Below, one piece after another: positions 37,014-46,493 of a DNA stretch of 64,000 nt. Source of the stretch: Gammaproteobacteria bacterium (lineage in GTDB: Bacteria > Pseudomonadota > Gammaproteobacteria > HTCC5015); the NCBI GenBank assembly GCA_028284675.1, contig JANQRI010000004.1:1-64000 (forward strand). The letters are read 5' to 3'. A program made the translations under genes and the position numbers. The notes below the pieces were generated by a model. The model was not told where the DNA came from. It worked only from the letters and a program-made list of their open reading frames with translations, and ran no database searches. Positions within the stretch are counted from its first letter, which is position 1; every line of letters starts with the position of its first letter.

Positions 37014-38105
37014 ATGATCAACCAGCCAAAACCACGTCCAGGCATCCTGGAAATCCAGCCTTATGTTGCAGGCAATGTCGGTATCGACAGCCATGAAAAA
37101 ATTATCCAGCTCGCTTCCAATGAATCAGCTTTAGGGCCAAGCCCAAAAGCTGTTGAAGCCTACCGCGCGGCCGCTGCGCAACTCCACCGCTACCCGGATG
37201 GCAGCTGCCAGGCGCTGCGAAATATGATTGCTGAAAAACACCATATCAACGCCGGGCAAATAGTCTGCGGCAATGGCTCAGAACGATTGATTGACCTTCT
37301 CGCACGCGCTTATGCCGGCCCTGGTGATGAAATTCTGTATAGCCAATATGGGTTTTTGATGTACCCGATATGCAGCCTCGCAGCCGGTGCAACTCCGGTG
37401 ACTGCTGCCGAACAAAACTTTGTTGCGGATACCAATGCACTGCTGGCAGCTGTTACCGAAAAAACACGGGTGATTTTTCTTGCCAACCCGAACAACCCTA
37501 CCGGCACATATTTAAATAAAAACGCTTTAAAATCCTTTTATGAGCAATTACCAAAAAATATAGTACTGGTGATTGACTCCGCCTATGCTGAATTTGTGAC
37601 CGTGGCCGACTACAGTGCAGGACATGAACTGATAACACCTGATACAGCCAACGTTGTAGTACTACACACATTCTCAAAAATCCATGGCCTTGCGGCACTC
37701 AGACTGGGTTGGGCCTACTGTGCAAAACCAATTGCCGAGGTACTGAACCGTATCCGTGGATCATTTAATATCAACGCTGCGGCGCAACAAGCCGGTATCG
37801 CCGCGCTTCAGGACGATGCTCATCTGACCCGGGCACGCGAACATAACGACAAATGGCTGGGCTGGTTACAACAGGCGCTCCAAACCTTGGGACTGCAAAT
37901 TACGCCCGGCATCGGCAACTTTGTATTAACCCACTTCAAAGACGCCGAACAGTGTAACGCCGCACTGCATTACCTTAAACAACGCGGAATTATTGTGCGT
38001 TCAGTCAGCAGCTACGGCATACCCAAAAGCTTACGCATAACTGTCGGACTGGAACATGAAAACAAGGCCTGCATACAGGCACTAACTGAATTTCTGGCAC
38101 AATAA
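37014..38105 (+). CDS. hisC: Histidinol-phosphate aminotransferase
   Basis: 363 residues from ATG 37014; an earlier in-frame start at 36924 would overlap the pntAA promoter region and adds an unlikely N-terminus. It is a fold-type I aminotransferase: LASNESALGPSP near the start, QIVCGNGSERLIDLLARAYA, LANPNNPTGTY, the Asp of IDSAYAEF and the PLP Lys in HTFSKIHGLAALRLGW. Typical HisC length. It converts imidazole acetol phosphate to histidinol phosphate in histidine synthesis. It stands alone here, outside a his operon, so it might also accept aromatic substrates. Confidence 0.9.
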   Translation: MINQPKPRPGILEIQPYVAGNVGIDSHEKIIQLASNESALGPSPKAVEAYRAAAAQLHRYPDGSCQALRNMIAEKHHINAGQIVCGNGSERLIDLLARAYAGPGDEILYSQYGFLMYPICSLAAGATPVTAAEQNFVADTNALLAAVTEKTRVIFLANPNNPTGTYLNKNALKSFYEQLPKNIVLVIDSAYAEFVTVADYSAGHELITPDTANVVVLHTFSKIHGLAALRLGWAYCAKPIAEVLNRIRGSFNINAAAQQAGIAALQDDAHLTRAREHNDKWLGWLQQALQTLGLQITPGIGNFVLTHFKDAEQCNAALHYLKQRGIIVRSVSSYGIPKSLRITVGLEHENKACIQALTEFLAQ

Positions 38106-38186
38106 GCCACGCACACAGGCCATGCTGTTTGACTCGACTACAATCCTGTGGCACTGTAGCCCGCCGTATTCAGCGGCTAATTCCCT

Positions 38187-39260
38187 ATGGTTGATTTAAG
38201 CCTTATAGAAGCACCACCCATAAAAACTGCGGAACCCGGCAGTGGTCCAATTGAAACCGACATGGTTATTATCGGCGCCGGCCCGGCCGGACTGTTCGCA
38301 GCCTTTGAAGCCGGGTTGCTGGATATTAAATGTCATTTCGTCGACGCACTGGACAAACCGGGCGGGCAATGTGCTGAGCTTTACCCGGAAAAGCCGCTTT
38401 TTGATATTGCCGGAATTCCCGCCTGCACCGGGCAGGAATTAACCAACTCACTACTGAAACAATGCTCCCCATTCGAACCGGTATTTCACCTTAACCAACA
38501 GGCGGAGAAGCTTGAGCGACATGAGGACAAATGGCAGCTCACCACCTCTGAAAACACTGTCCTGCAGGCGCCTTGCATAGTGATCGCTGCAGGCGGCGGC
38601 AGCTTTGTACCGAAAAAGCTGACATTGCCGAATGCACAGGACTTTGAAAACACATCGCTTTATTATGCAGTCCGTAAGATGGCCACATTTGAAGGCAAAA
38701 ACCTGGTAATCGCCGGCGGAGGCGACTCCGCACTGGATTGGACTTTAAACCTGCAACCGCTGGCCAAGCGACTGACCCTGATACATCGCCGCGACCAGTT
38801 CAGAGCAGCACCGGATTCAGTTGCAAAAATGCACAAACTGGTTGAGCAGGGAAAAATAGATTTCGTGACGGGTCAAATTACCGGCCTTAACGGCAAGGAT
38901 CAGCAACTGCATAGCATCAGCGTAAAAACTGCAGAAACCGAGCAAAATATCGAATGTGATGCATTGCTGGCATTTTATGGACTGACGATGAAACTCGGCC
39001 CAATCGCCGACTGGGGGCTGAACCTGAGCCAGAACCACATCGACGTCAGTAACGAGACTTTCGAAACCAGCACTGCCGGCATATTTGCAATCGGCGATAT
39101 TTGCCAGTACCCGGGGAAACTCAAACTGATATTGTCTGGCTTTCATGAAGCTGCGCTGATGGCCCATACCGCCCATCATTATGTGCATCCGGACAAAAAA
39201 CTGGTTTTCCGATATACGACCAGCAGTAAAGACCTGCATCAAAAACTTGGAGTGACCTGA
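38187..39260 (+). CDS. Ferredoxin/flavodoxin-NADP+ reductase, thioredoxin-reductase-like type
   Basis: 357 residues. The FAD motif VIIGAGPAGLFAAFEAG and the phrase DKPGGQCAELYPEKPLFDI are characteristic of TrxR-like FNR enzymes. The NADPH-binding motif is VIAGGGDSALDWTLNL, and the C-terminal FAD segment is IFAIGDICQYPGKLKLILSG. There is no CxxC redox centre, which separates it from thioredoxin reductase. Its stop overlaps the start of the following 2Fe-2S ferredoxin by one base, which strongly suggests that the ferredoxin is its partner. Role: electron transfer between NADPH and ferredoxin in the cytoplasm. Confidence 0.9.
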   Translation: MVDLSLIEAPPIKTAEPGSGPIETDMVIIGAGPAGLFAAFEAGLLDIKCHFVDALDKPGGQCAELYPEKPLFDIAGIPACTGQELTNSLLKQCSPFEPVFHLNQQAEKLERHEDKWQLTTSENTVLQAPCIVIAAGGGSFVPKKLTLPNAQDFENTSLYYAVRKMATFEGKNLVIAGGGDSALDWTLNLQPLAKRLTLIHRRDQFRAAPDSVAKMHKLVEQGKIDFVTGQITGLNGKDQQLHSISVKTAETEQNIECDALLAFYGLTMKLGPIADWGLNLSQNHIDVSNETFETSTAGIFAIGDICQYPGKLKLILSGFHEAALMAHTAHHYVHPDKKLVFRYTTSSKDLHQKLGVT

Positions 39261-39583
39261 TGGGTGAAATCATCGTTACCGACCTGAAAAACGAAAAACA
39301 TACCGTGGAAGCCACCGAGGGGCTGTCGGTGATGGAGATCATCTATGATGCCAATGTGCCGATCAAAGCCACCTGTTTTGGCTGCTGCAGCTGTTCAACC
39401 TGTCATGTCTATGTCGACCCGGAATGGATAAACCGGATAGAACCACGCTCAGAAGAGGAAGAGGAAATTCTGGATATGGCTGTGGATTTTCGCGATAACT
39501 CGCGACTCAGCTGCCAAATACTTTATAATAACGACCTGAATGGGCTTCAGGTCACCCTGGCCGAAGAAACCAAGACCGACTGA
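39260..39583 (+). CDS. 2Fe-2S ferredoxin, adrenodoxin type
   Basis: 107 residues. The cluster ligands follow the pattern Cx5Cx2C in CFGCCSCSTCHVYVD, with a last Cys in LSCQI. The acidic segment EPRSEEEEEILDMA is typical of bacterial adrenodoxin-like proteins. It is translationally coupled to the reductase gene and probably receives electrons from it. Such ferredoxins serve Fe-S assembly, P450s or other oxygenases. It could in principle also feed the diiron oxygenase at 3787-4917, but that is only a possibility. Confidence 0.92.
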   Translation: MGEIIVTDLKNEKHTVEATEGLSVMEIIYDANVPIKATCFGCCSCSTCHVYVDPEWINRIEPRSEEEEEILDMAVDFRDNSRLSCQILYNNDLNGLQVTLAEETKTD

Positions 39584-39633
39584 TGTCGGTCATTACTATT
39601 TGACCCCTGTTTTACTTGGAATGGTGAATTGCA

Positions 39634-39963
39634 ATGACGTACGTTGTAACTGAGAAATGTATCAAGTGTAAATATACAGACTGCGTGGAAGTATGCCCGG
39701 TCGACTGCTTTTACGAGGGCGAGAACATGCTGGTCATCAACCCGGATGAGTGCATAGACTGCGGTGTCTGTGAACCGGAATGCCCGGTGGAAGCAATTAT
39801 CCCCGACACCGAGGAAGACACCGAAAAATGGGTGGAGCTGAACAACAAGTATGCGGTCAACTGGCCGAATATCACGGTGAGGAAAGACCCCTTGCCGGAA
39901 GCCGAAGAGTTCAAAGATGTTGCCGACAAGCTTCAGTATTTAAGCGAAGAGCCCGGCGCCTGA
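39634..39963 (+). CDS. fdxA: Seven-iron ferredoxin FdxA
   Basis: 109 residues. It begins MTYVVTEKCIKCKYTDCVEV and has a second motif CIDCGVCEPECPVEAI, giving one [3Fe-4S] and one [4Fe-4S] site as in FdxA. The C-terminal extension with WPNITVRKDP is typical of the family. It lies 50 bp after the 2Fe-2S ferredoxin on the same strand, so it may belong to the same transcript. General low-potential electron carrier. Confidence 0.94.
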   Translation: MTYVVTEKCIKCKYTDCVEVCPVDCFYEGENMLVINPDECIDCGVCEPECPVEAIIPDTEEDTEKWVELNNKYAVNWPNITVRKDPLPEAEEFKDVADKLQYLSEEPGA

Positions 39964-39976
39964 GTATTCCCCCGCC

Positions 39977-41353
39977 CTATACCGCAAGCTCATAACAAGG
40001 CTTATATCCTTCGCCGGCCAGCTTCATTCTGTGCTGTGCGGCGAAGGACTCCAACAGCTTATCCATTTGCCGCATAATTGCCGGATCGCCATTGATACGA
40101 AACGGCCCTTTTTCCTGCACCCGTCTGACACCGGAATCCTTAATATTACCCGCAACAATACCTGAAAATGCGCGACGCATATTGTACGCCAGCTCATAAC
40201 GGCTCATCGACTCATGCAACTGCAGGCTTTCCATATTTTCATGGGTGGGCTCAAAAGGGATTTGAAATTCAGGGCTAATCTTCAACCGCCAATTATAATA
40301 ATAGGCATCCGAATGCTTACGTCGAAACTCATATACCTTTTGCGTACCTTCCAATAACGCCTCAGCTACCGCGGCCGGATCACCAACAATGATCCGGTAA
40401 AATTTGCGCGCCTCATCACCTAAAGTAGCCGCGATAAAACTGTCAATCTGAGCAAAATAAGCCTCGCTGGACTTCGGCCCGGTAAAAATCAACGGAAATG
40501 GCAAATCCACATTTTCCGGATTCAATAAAATCCCCAACAAAAATAAAATTTCTTCGGCAGTACCGACACCGCCGGGAAAAACAACAAACGCATGACCCAA
40601 ACGCACAAACGCCTCCAGGCGTTTCTCAATATCCGGCATAATGATGAGCTCATTAACCATAGGATTGGGCGATTCGGCGGCAATAATCCCGGGCTCCGAC
40701 AAACCGATGTAACGCCCGGCATGGGTACGCTGCTTAAGGTGACCAATCGCCGCGCCTTTCATCGGTCCTTTCATCGCACCGGCACCGCAACCGGTACAAA
40801 TATGTAACTGGCGCAAACCAATCTGATAGCCCACTTCTTTAGTATAATCATACTCCGTGCGGTTGATGGAATGGCCGCCCCAGCAAACCACGATATCAAA
40901 GCGTGATCGGGTGCGTAAGGAGTTCGCGTTCCGCAAAATATGAAACACAAAATTGGTGATACCTTCAGAAGTCTCCAGATCCAGGCCACTGTGTTTTTCC
41001 AGCTCATCGCTGACATACAAAATATCCCGCAGAACCGCAAACAAGTGATCCTTCACACCCAATATCATTTTACCGTCAACAAACGCGCTGGCCGGCGCGT
41101 TCGAAACCTCCAGCTTAACGCCGCGATCCTGTTGCAAAACCTGCACATCAAAATCTGCAAACTCATTGAGCAACTGCAATGCATCATCAGTTTCATTACC
41201 GCAATTCAGCACTGCCAGCGAGCAGCGCCGGAAAATTTCATGCAAACCTCCGGCACTCGCGCCTCTAAGCTTGCCGACCTCGTATTGCGATAAGACCCTG
41301 AGACTGCCGGTAGGTGAAACCACGGCATTCACTTTTTTATTTTTCATTAACAT
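39977..41353 (-). CDS. ppnN: Nucleotide 5'-monophosphate nucleosidase (LOG family)
   Basis: 458 residues, close to the E. coli YgdH/PpnN length. The LOG-type Rossmann core carries VVCWGGHSINRTEYDYT, TGCGAGAMKGPMKGA and the signature VFPGGVGTAEEILFLLG (PGGxGTxxE). N-terminal and C-terminal extensions flank the core as in PpnN. Reaction: hydrolysis of purine and pyrimidine monophosphates to base and ribose 5-phosphate, reported to be tuned by (p)ppGpp. Convergent with fdxA. Confidence 0.93.
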   Translation of the reverse strand: MLMKNKKVNAVVSPTGSLRVLSQYEVGKLRGASAGGLHEIFRRCSLAVLNCGNETDDALQLLNEFADFDVQVLQQDRGVKLEVSNAPASAFVDGKMILGVKDHLFAVLRDILYVSDELEKHSGLDLETSEGITNFVFHILRNANSLRTRSRFDIVVCWGGHSINRTEYDYTKEVGYQIGLRQLHICTGCGAGAMKGPMKGAAIGHLKQRTHAGRYIGLSEPGIIAAESPNPMVNELIIMPDIEKRLEAFVRLGHAFVVFPGGVGTAEEILFLLGILLNPENVDLPFPLIFTGPKSSEAYFAQIDSFIAATLGDEARKFYRIIVGDPAAVAEALLEGTQKVYEFRRKHSDAYYYNWRLKISPEFQIPFEPTHENMESLQLHESMSRYELAYNMRRAFSGIVAGNIKDSGVRRVQEKGPFRINGDPAIMRQMDKLLESFAAQHRMKLAGEGYKPCYELAV

Positions 41354-41416
41354 TTAATCTCAGTATCGGCAGCAGAACGGTAAAATAAACACAATTAAAA
41401 GGTGTTTTATGCTGCC

Positions 41417-41839
41417 TTACCCCTCTATTTCATCAGTATCAACCTGCCCGGACAGCTGGCGGCGAATATGTGACCAGGACATGCCGGTTGCCAACACCAG
41501 TGCCAGCACAAACTCGGCCACATATGCCACCGCATTGGCACTATCAACCGGAAGAATTTTCCAGTCAATAAGCACCCAGATAAATGTACCAAATAAAGCA
41601 GCCGCCAAAATCAGACCCACCGCACCCAACGAATTCATCGTTGCACGCACAAAAATCACCCAACCAATCAACAGCACAACACCGACAAACAGCTTTTGCA
41701 CACGCATATGCTCAAGGTCAGCGACCACCCAATGGTAAAAAGACACCTCGCTGGGGTTATAGGTCGCAAACACCAAAACAAGCGCAGCGAAAAAGCGTAT
41801 AAAAAAATTACGGGTGCCAAATCGCCCAATGACTGTCAT
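41417..41839 (-). CDS. Four-helix membrane protein (DUF6524-like)
   Basis: 140 residues with about four membrane segments. The N-terminus FFIRFFAALVLVFATYNPSE followed by HWV is the pattern I associate with the DUF6524 family in proteobacteria. The C-terminus is hydrophilic and acidic (GQVDTDEIEG). It is transcribed alone, between ppnN and thiC on the same strand. Function unknown. Confidence 0.8.
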   Translation of the reverse strand: MTVIGRFGTRNFFIRFFAALVLVFATYNPSEVSFYHWVVADLEHMRVQKLFVGVVLLIGWVIFVRATMNSLGAVGLILAAALFGTFIWVLIDWKILPVDSANAVAYVAEFVLALVLATGMSWSHIRRQLSGQVDTDEIEG

Positions 41840-41900
41840 GCTATCCCCCGGTGTAAAAACCCATTAATACCTAAAAATATAAACGACTAATCTAAAATAA

Positions 41901-43802
41901 CTATTCTTTCCGGTAAATCTCACCACCACCGGCATTAAACTGCTGAGCCTGCTCTTCCATACCGGTTGTCAATGCCTGCTGCACATCAGCAATACCCTTG
42001 GCCTGAGCATAATCCCTAACTTCCTGGGTGATCTTCATTGAGCAAAAGTGCGGACCGCACATGGAGCAGAAATGCGCCACTTTGGCCGAATCTTTCGGCA
42101 ATGTTTCATCGTGATATTCCCGCGCCCGTTCAGGGTCAAGGCTTAAATTAAACTGATCCTCCCAACGAAACTCGAAACGGGCTTTGGATAATGCATTGTC
42201 ACGCAACTGTGCACCGGGGTGTCCTTTGGCAAGATCAGCCGCATGCGCGGCAATCTTGTATGCAATAATGCCATCACGCACATCCTGCTTATTGGGCAAC
42301 CCAAGATGCTCTTTCGGCGTCACATAACAAAGCATCGCGGTACCATACCAACCGATCTGAGCAGCCCCAATAGCGGATGTAATATGATCATATGCCGGTG
42401 CAATATCGGTGGTTAACGGGCCCAGCGTATAAAACGGCGCTTCAAAGCAATCCGACAACTGCTTGTCCATGTTTTCTTTGATCAACTGCATGGGCACATG
42501 CCCGGGCCCCTCAATCATCACCTGCACATCGTGTCGCCAGGCTATTGAAGTCAGCTCACCCAAGGTTTCCAACTCTGCAAACTGCGCCTCATCATTCGCA
42601 TCGGCGATACAGCCTGGGCGCAAACCATCGCCCAGTGAAAACGACACATCATACGCTTTCATGATTTCACAGATCTCTTCAAAGTGCGTATATAAAAAGT
42701 TCTCTTTATGATGTGCCAGGCACCATTTCGCCATAATCGAGCCACCACGAGACACAATACCGGTCACACGTTTTGCGGTCAGCGGCACGTAGGGTAAACG
42801 TACGCCGGCATGAATCGTAAAATAATCCACACCCTGTTCAGCCTGCTCGACAAGCGTATCCCGGAAAAGCTCCCAGGTAAGTTCTTCCGCACGGCCGTTA
42901 ACTTTCTCCAGGGCCTGGTAGATCGGTACCGTACCGATCGGTACCGGCGAGTTACGCAAAATCCATTCACGGGTTTCATGAATGTTTTTCCCGGTCGAAA
43001 GATCCATCACGGTATCCCCACCCCAACGAACCGCCCAGACCATTTTCTCCACCTCTTCTGCAATCGAAGAAGTGACCGCGGAGTTGCCTATATTGGTATT
43101 AATTTTGACCAAAAAGTTACGCCCTATAATCATGGGCTCAAGTTCAGGGTGATTGATATTCGCCGGAATAATAGCCCGCCCGGCAGCAAGCTCAGCCCGA
43201 ACAAACTCGGGAGTGATCGTCTCCGGCAGGCCGGCGCCAAAAGCCATACCCGGATGTTGTCGTAATAATTGACGGTATCGCGGATCATCACGCAATTCCT
43301 GCAAACGCATCGACTCCCGTAATGCAACAAACTCCATTTCCGGGGTAATCACACCTTTTTTTGCATAATGCATCTGCGATACATTCATACCGGCTTTCGC
43401 CTTCCTCGGTGCTCTGAGGTGCTCGAAACGTAAATGCGCCAGTTTAGGATCGTCCTGACGCTGCCTGCCATACTCTGAACTCAGGCTATCAAGCTGTTCA
43501 CTGTCATCACGCGCCTCTATCCAGGGATTGCGTAACGGTGTCAAACCTTGCAGCAAATCGATTTGAGCTGTCGGATCCGAATAAGGCCCGGAAGTGTCAT
43601 ATACCGGGATCGGCGGGTTCTGTTCAGCACCCCCGGCACCCCCGGCACCCACTGTTGCCGAACATGTGATTTCACGTAATGGCACCCGGATATCCGGGCT
43701 GGAACCTTCTATATAGACTTTTTTTGAGCCGGGAATCGGCCGGGTGACTTCCGCTGATAATTGCGCGGTTTTGCGTAAAAACTCATCAGGAATTGCATTC
43801 AT
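41901..43802 (-). CDS. thiC: Phosphomethylpyrimidine synthase ThiC
   Basis: 633 residues, the normal length of proteobacterial ThiC. Characteristic segments are MHYAKKGVITPEMEFVALRE, EGPGHVPMQLI, ISRGG-like core elements and the C-terminal radical-SAM cysteines in FCSMCGPHFCSMK (CxxCxxxxC). Reaction: conversion of aminoimidazole ribotide to HMP phosphate in thiamine synthesis, using S-adenosylmethionine and a [4Fe-4S] cluster. A TPP riboswitch precedes it on the same strand. The order thiC then tolC then waaA recalls the arrangement in some other gammaproteobacteria. Confidence 0.97.
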   Translation of the reverse strand: MNAIPDEFLRKTAQLSAEVTRPIPGSKKVYIEGSSPDIRVPLREITCSATVGAGGAGGAEQNPPIPVYDTSGPYSDPTAQIDLLQGLTPLRNPWIEARDDSEQLDSLSSEYGRQRQDDPKLAHLRFEHLRAPRKAKAGMNVSQMHYAKKGVITPEMEFVALRESMRLQELRDDPRYRQLLRQHPGMAFGAGLPETITPEFVRAELAAGRAIIPANINHPELEPMIIGRNFLVKINTNIGNSAVTSSIAEEVEKMVWAVRWGGDTVMDLSTGKNIHETREWILRNSPVPIGTVPIYQALEKVNGRAEELTWELFRDTLVEQAEQGVDYFTIHAGVRLPYVPLTAKRVTGIVSRGGSIMAKWCLAHHKENFLYTHFEEICEIMKAYDVSFSLGDGLRPGCIADANDEAQFAELETLGELTSIAWRHDVQVMIEGPGHVPMQLIKENMDKQLSDCFEAPFYTLGPLTTDIAPAYDHITSAIGAAQIGWYGTAMLCYVTPKEHLGLPNKQDVRDGIIAYKIAAHAADLAKGHPGAQLRDNALSKARFEFRWEDQFNLSLDPERAREYHDETLPKDSAKVAHFCSMCGPHFCSMKITQEVRDYAQAKGIADVQQALTTGMEEQAQQFNAGGGEIYRKE

Positions 43803-43869
43803 GGGCCCGCATGCTCCATTTTAAGAGAGTGAATGTATGGCGGGAATGCCACGAAAATCCGGATTACTT

Positions 43870-43985
43870 TCGCAAGCTTCCCTCCGCCGGTGTTAACCGG
43901 TTCAGGTTCAAAGGGTTTAAATCTCAACCGGCGTTCATGCACTAACTGACACCGGTACCCCTAGCCATCTTCATCAAGATTAGGG
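43870..43985 (-). promoter_or_regulatory. TPP riboswitch (THI element) upstream of thiC
   Basis: On the minus strand, about 70 bp before the thiC ATG, the sequence contains the conserved THI-box blocks: CTAGGGGTACC at the 5' side, GTTGAGATTTAAACCC in the pyrimidine-sensor arm, CCCTTTGAACCTGAACCGG, and the closing CACCGGCGGAGGGAAGC. These match the TPP aptamer consensus (GGGGTGCC, CTGAGA, ACCCTTTGAACCTGATCTGG, GCGGAGGGAA). Binding of thiamine pyrophosphate is expected to lower thiC expression. Confidence 0.93.
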
Positions 43986-44084
43986 AATTTAGCGTTCATT
44001 TGCAAGTCGGCGGAAATGCCGGACAACGCTTGAGGCATCAGCATTGCATGCTAGAATGCCGCCAGGCTTTTATAGGAATCAACA

Positions 44085-44747
44085 ATGGATACTGAGCACG
44101 CCCGTTTCAATATGATCGAACAGCAGATCCGGCCCTGGGAGGTGCTGGACCAGCAGGTATTGGATGTGATTTCGCGCACTCCCCGGGAAGAGTACGTACC
44201 TGCAGAACACCGGGCACTGGCTTTTAGCGATATCAATATCCCGCTGCCTTACTACGGGCAACAAATGATGCGACCCAATGTTGAGGGGCGTCTGCTGCAG
44301 TCCCTGGCGATCCGCAACACCGACAATATCCTGGAAATCGGTACCGGCAGCGGCTATCTGACCGCCTGCCTGGCTCAACTGGCAAAACATGTATACAGTA
44401 TCGATATTCATCAGGCGTTCACCGAGCAAAGCGGTAAAATCTTAAAAGCACATAACATAAATAATATTACGCTGAAAACCGGCGATGCCTGTACGGAAGC
44501 CGTTATTACCGGCAAATTCGATGCGATTGCAATAACCGGCGGACTACCGGTCGTGTTGCCTCAACTGAAACAGGCTTTATCGCCGAACGGCCGGCTTTTC
44601 GCGGTCCTCGGCCAACCCGATACTCCGATTATGGAAGCACAACTGATAACCCGCATCAATGAAAACCAATGGAGCACGGAAAGCCTGTTTGAAACAAGCA
44701 TCCCAATGCTGCTTAACTGCGAACAGCCCAAACAGTTTGTATTCTAA
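44085..44747 (+). CDS. Protein-L-isoaspartate methyltransferase-family protein
   Basis: 220 residues. SAM-binding motif I is LEIGTGSGYLTACLAQL, with VYSIDI as motif II. The N-terminal FNMIEQQIRPWEVLDQQVLD and PREEYVPAEHRALAFSDINIPLP match the PCMT-like subgroup encoded next to tolC in gammaproteobacteria. True Pcm repairs isoaspartyl residues; members of this subgroup often lack proof of that activity, so the substrate is uncertain. It starts a plus-strand group with the rhodanese (2-bp gap) and tolC. Confidence 0.85.
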   Translation: MDTEHARFNMIEQQIRPWEVLDQQVLDVISRTPREEYVPAEHRALAFSDINIPLPYYGQQMMRPNVEGRLLQSLAIRNTDNILEIGTGSGYLTACLAQLAKHVYSIDIHQAFTEQSGKILKAHNINNITLKTGDACTEAVITGKFDAIAITGGLPVVLPQLKQALSPNGRLFAVLGQPDTPIMEAQLITRINENQWSTESLFETSIPMLLNCEQPKQFVF

Positions 44748-44749
44748 AA

Positions 44750-45073
44750 ATGATTAAAAGCATCTCCCCACAGGAATTACACGAACAACTGAACAATCCG
44801 GAAAAAAAACAACTTTTGCTGGATGTTCGGGAACCCGAAGAATATGAAATCTGTCATATCGAAAACTCGGTACATATTCCGATGTCAGAAATTACCCGAC
44901 GCACGGGCGAACTTGATCAGGAACAGGATATTATCGTGATATGCCATCATGGTATGCGCAGTATGCAGGTCGCGATGTTTCTTGAGGGTAACGGTTTTAG
45001 CAATATCAGCAATCTATCAGGCGGCATTGAAGCCTGGGCAAGCACGATAGACCTCTCAATGCCGCGTTATTGA
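44750..45073 (+). CDS. Rhodanese-domain protein
   Basis: 107 residues, a single rhodanese domain. The entry motif LLDVREPEEYEICHIENSVH and the active-site loop ICHHGMRSMQV with its Cys are intact. It is soluble and has no signal peptide. It follows the PCMT-family gene by 2 bp and precedes tolC by about 20 bp, an arrangement common in gammaproteobacteria. Likely a cytoplasmic sulfurtransferase; physiological acceptor unknown. Confidence 0.92.
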   Translation: MIKSISPQELHEQLNNPEKKQLLLDVREPEEYEICHIENSVHIPMSEITRRTGELDQEQDIIVICHHGMRSMQVAMFLEGNGFSNISNLSGGIEAWASTIDLSMPRY

Positions 45074-45092
45074 ACATTTGCCAGGTATCAAC

Positions 45093-46427
45093 ATGCAATC
45101 AATAAAGACTATTCGCAGCATCGCCTGCGGCTTTATATTAGCCGCCACTTATACAGCTAATGCAACCGACCTGATGGAAGTCTATGCAATGGCTGAGAGA
45201 AACGACGCAGAATTAAGAGCGGCATCTGCGAGCTACAATGCCATACGGCAACAGGTCCCGCAAAGTCGCGCCGGTCTGCTGCCACAGCTGTCCGGCACGG
45301 TTCGCTCATCAACCGCCACCAATGAAATCGAAGACTCGGCTTTCTTCTCAAATATTCCCGGCAGAGATGAGGATTCGGATATCTTCGGCTACACAATTAG
45401 TCTGAGACAATCCATTTACAATCATAGTTTCTGGCAACGCCTGAAACAGGCAAATGCAAATGTCGCAAAAGCCGAGGCTGAATATCAGGCCACCAGGCAA
45501 AACCTTATCCTGCGTACCGCAACCGCTTATTTTAATGTACTGGCCGCAATTGATAATCTTGAGTTCGCCGAAGCTGAAAAAACCAGTGTCGGTCAACAAC
45601 TTGAACAATCCAAACAGCGCTTTGATGTTGGTTTAATTGCGATAACCGATGTTAAAGAATCCCAGGCTCAATATGACCAGGCGGTCGCATCGGAAATTGC
45701 CGCCAGAAATCAGCTTTCAAATACCCGGGAAGCACTCTGGACAATTACAAATTTTTACCCGGAACGCCTAAACCCGCTCAGCGCTGATATGCCATTACTG
45801 GAACCGCAGCCCACCGATAAACAGCAATGGGTCGATAAAGCACTAAACGAAAACCTGTCTTTATTGGCGGCCGGCTTCGAACGCACCGCGGCCAAACGGG
45901 AAGTTTCAATTCAACGCAGCGGCCACTATCCCAGCCTGGATCTGGTTGCGAACCGTGAATTTAGTGACACCGAAGGCGGCAACTTCGGCTCCAGCGAGCA
46001 AACCAACACCCTGGTCGGGGTGGAATTAAGTATCCCGATATTACAGGGTGGCGGCGTCAGCGCGAAAGTTAAGGAAGCGGTTTATAACCTGGAGGCATCA
46101 CGTGAAAGACAGGAGGCAACACGCCGCCAGGTAATTCAGCAAACCCGTGACGCCTACCAGAACGTGATTGCCGGCATCAGCCGCAGTAAAGCGTTAAAGC
46201 AGGCGTTGGTTTCGTCACAAGCTGCCTATGAAGCAACCGAAGCCGGATTCGAGGTCGGCACCCGCAATTCGGTCGATGTTCTGATCTCGTTGCGTAATAC
46301 ATTTGCCGCCAAACGTGATCATGCCCAAACCCGTTATGAATACCTGCTGGATACACTCAGACTTAAACAGGCGGCAGGCAACCTGAGCCAGGGAGACCTG
46401 GAAGCCATTAATCGCTGGTTGCAGTAA
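45093..46427 (+). CDS. tolC: TolC-family outer-membrane channel
   Basis: 444 residues from ATG 45093; a TTG at 45078 is less likely. A signal peptide ends near TANA-TDL. The mature protein has the duplicated TolC pattern of long helices with AYFNVLAAIDNLEFAEAEK and QSKQRFDVGLIAITDVKES, and the matching second half with YEATEAGFEVGTRNSVDVL. It forms the outer-membrane exit duct of tripartite pumps and type I secretion. It could serve general efflux; it is far from the cluster's own MMPL cassette, which has its own barrel. Confidence 0.94.
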   Translation: MQSIKTIRSIACGFILAATYTANATDLMEVYAMAERNDAELRAASASYNAIRQQVPQSRAGLLPQLSGTVRSSTATNEIEDSAFFSNIPGRDEDSDIFGYTISLRQSIYNHSFWQRLKQANANVAKAEAEYQATRQNLILRTATAYFNVLAAIDNLEFAEAEKTSVGQQLEQSKQRFDVGLIAITDVKESQAQYDQAVASEIAARNQLSNTREALWTITNFYPERLNPLSADMPLLEPQPTDKQQWVDKALNENLSLLAAGFERTAAKREVSIQRSGHYPSLDLVANREFSDTEGGNFGSSEQTNTLVGVELSIPILQGGGVSAKVKEAVYNLEASRERQEATRRQVIQQTRDAYQNVIAGISRSKALKQALVSSQAAYEATEAGFEVGTRNSVDVLISLRNTFAAKRDHAQTRYEYLLDTLRLKQAAGNLSQGDLEAINRWLQ

Positions 46428-46493
46428 TTCAATATACTCAGTGACTTTTAATCAGCGCCGGCTCTTTCTAAAACAACTCACGAGAGTGGTTTT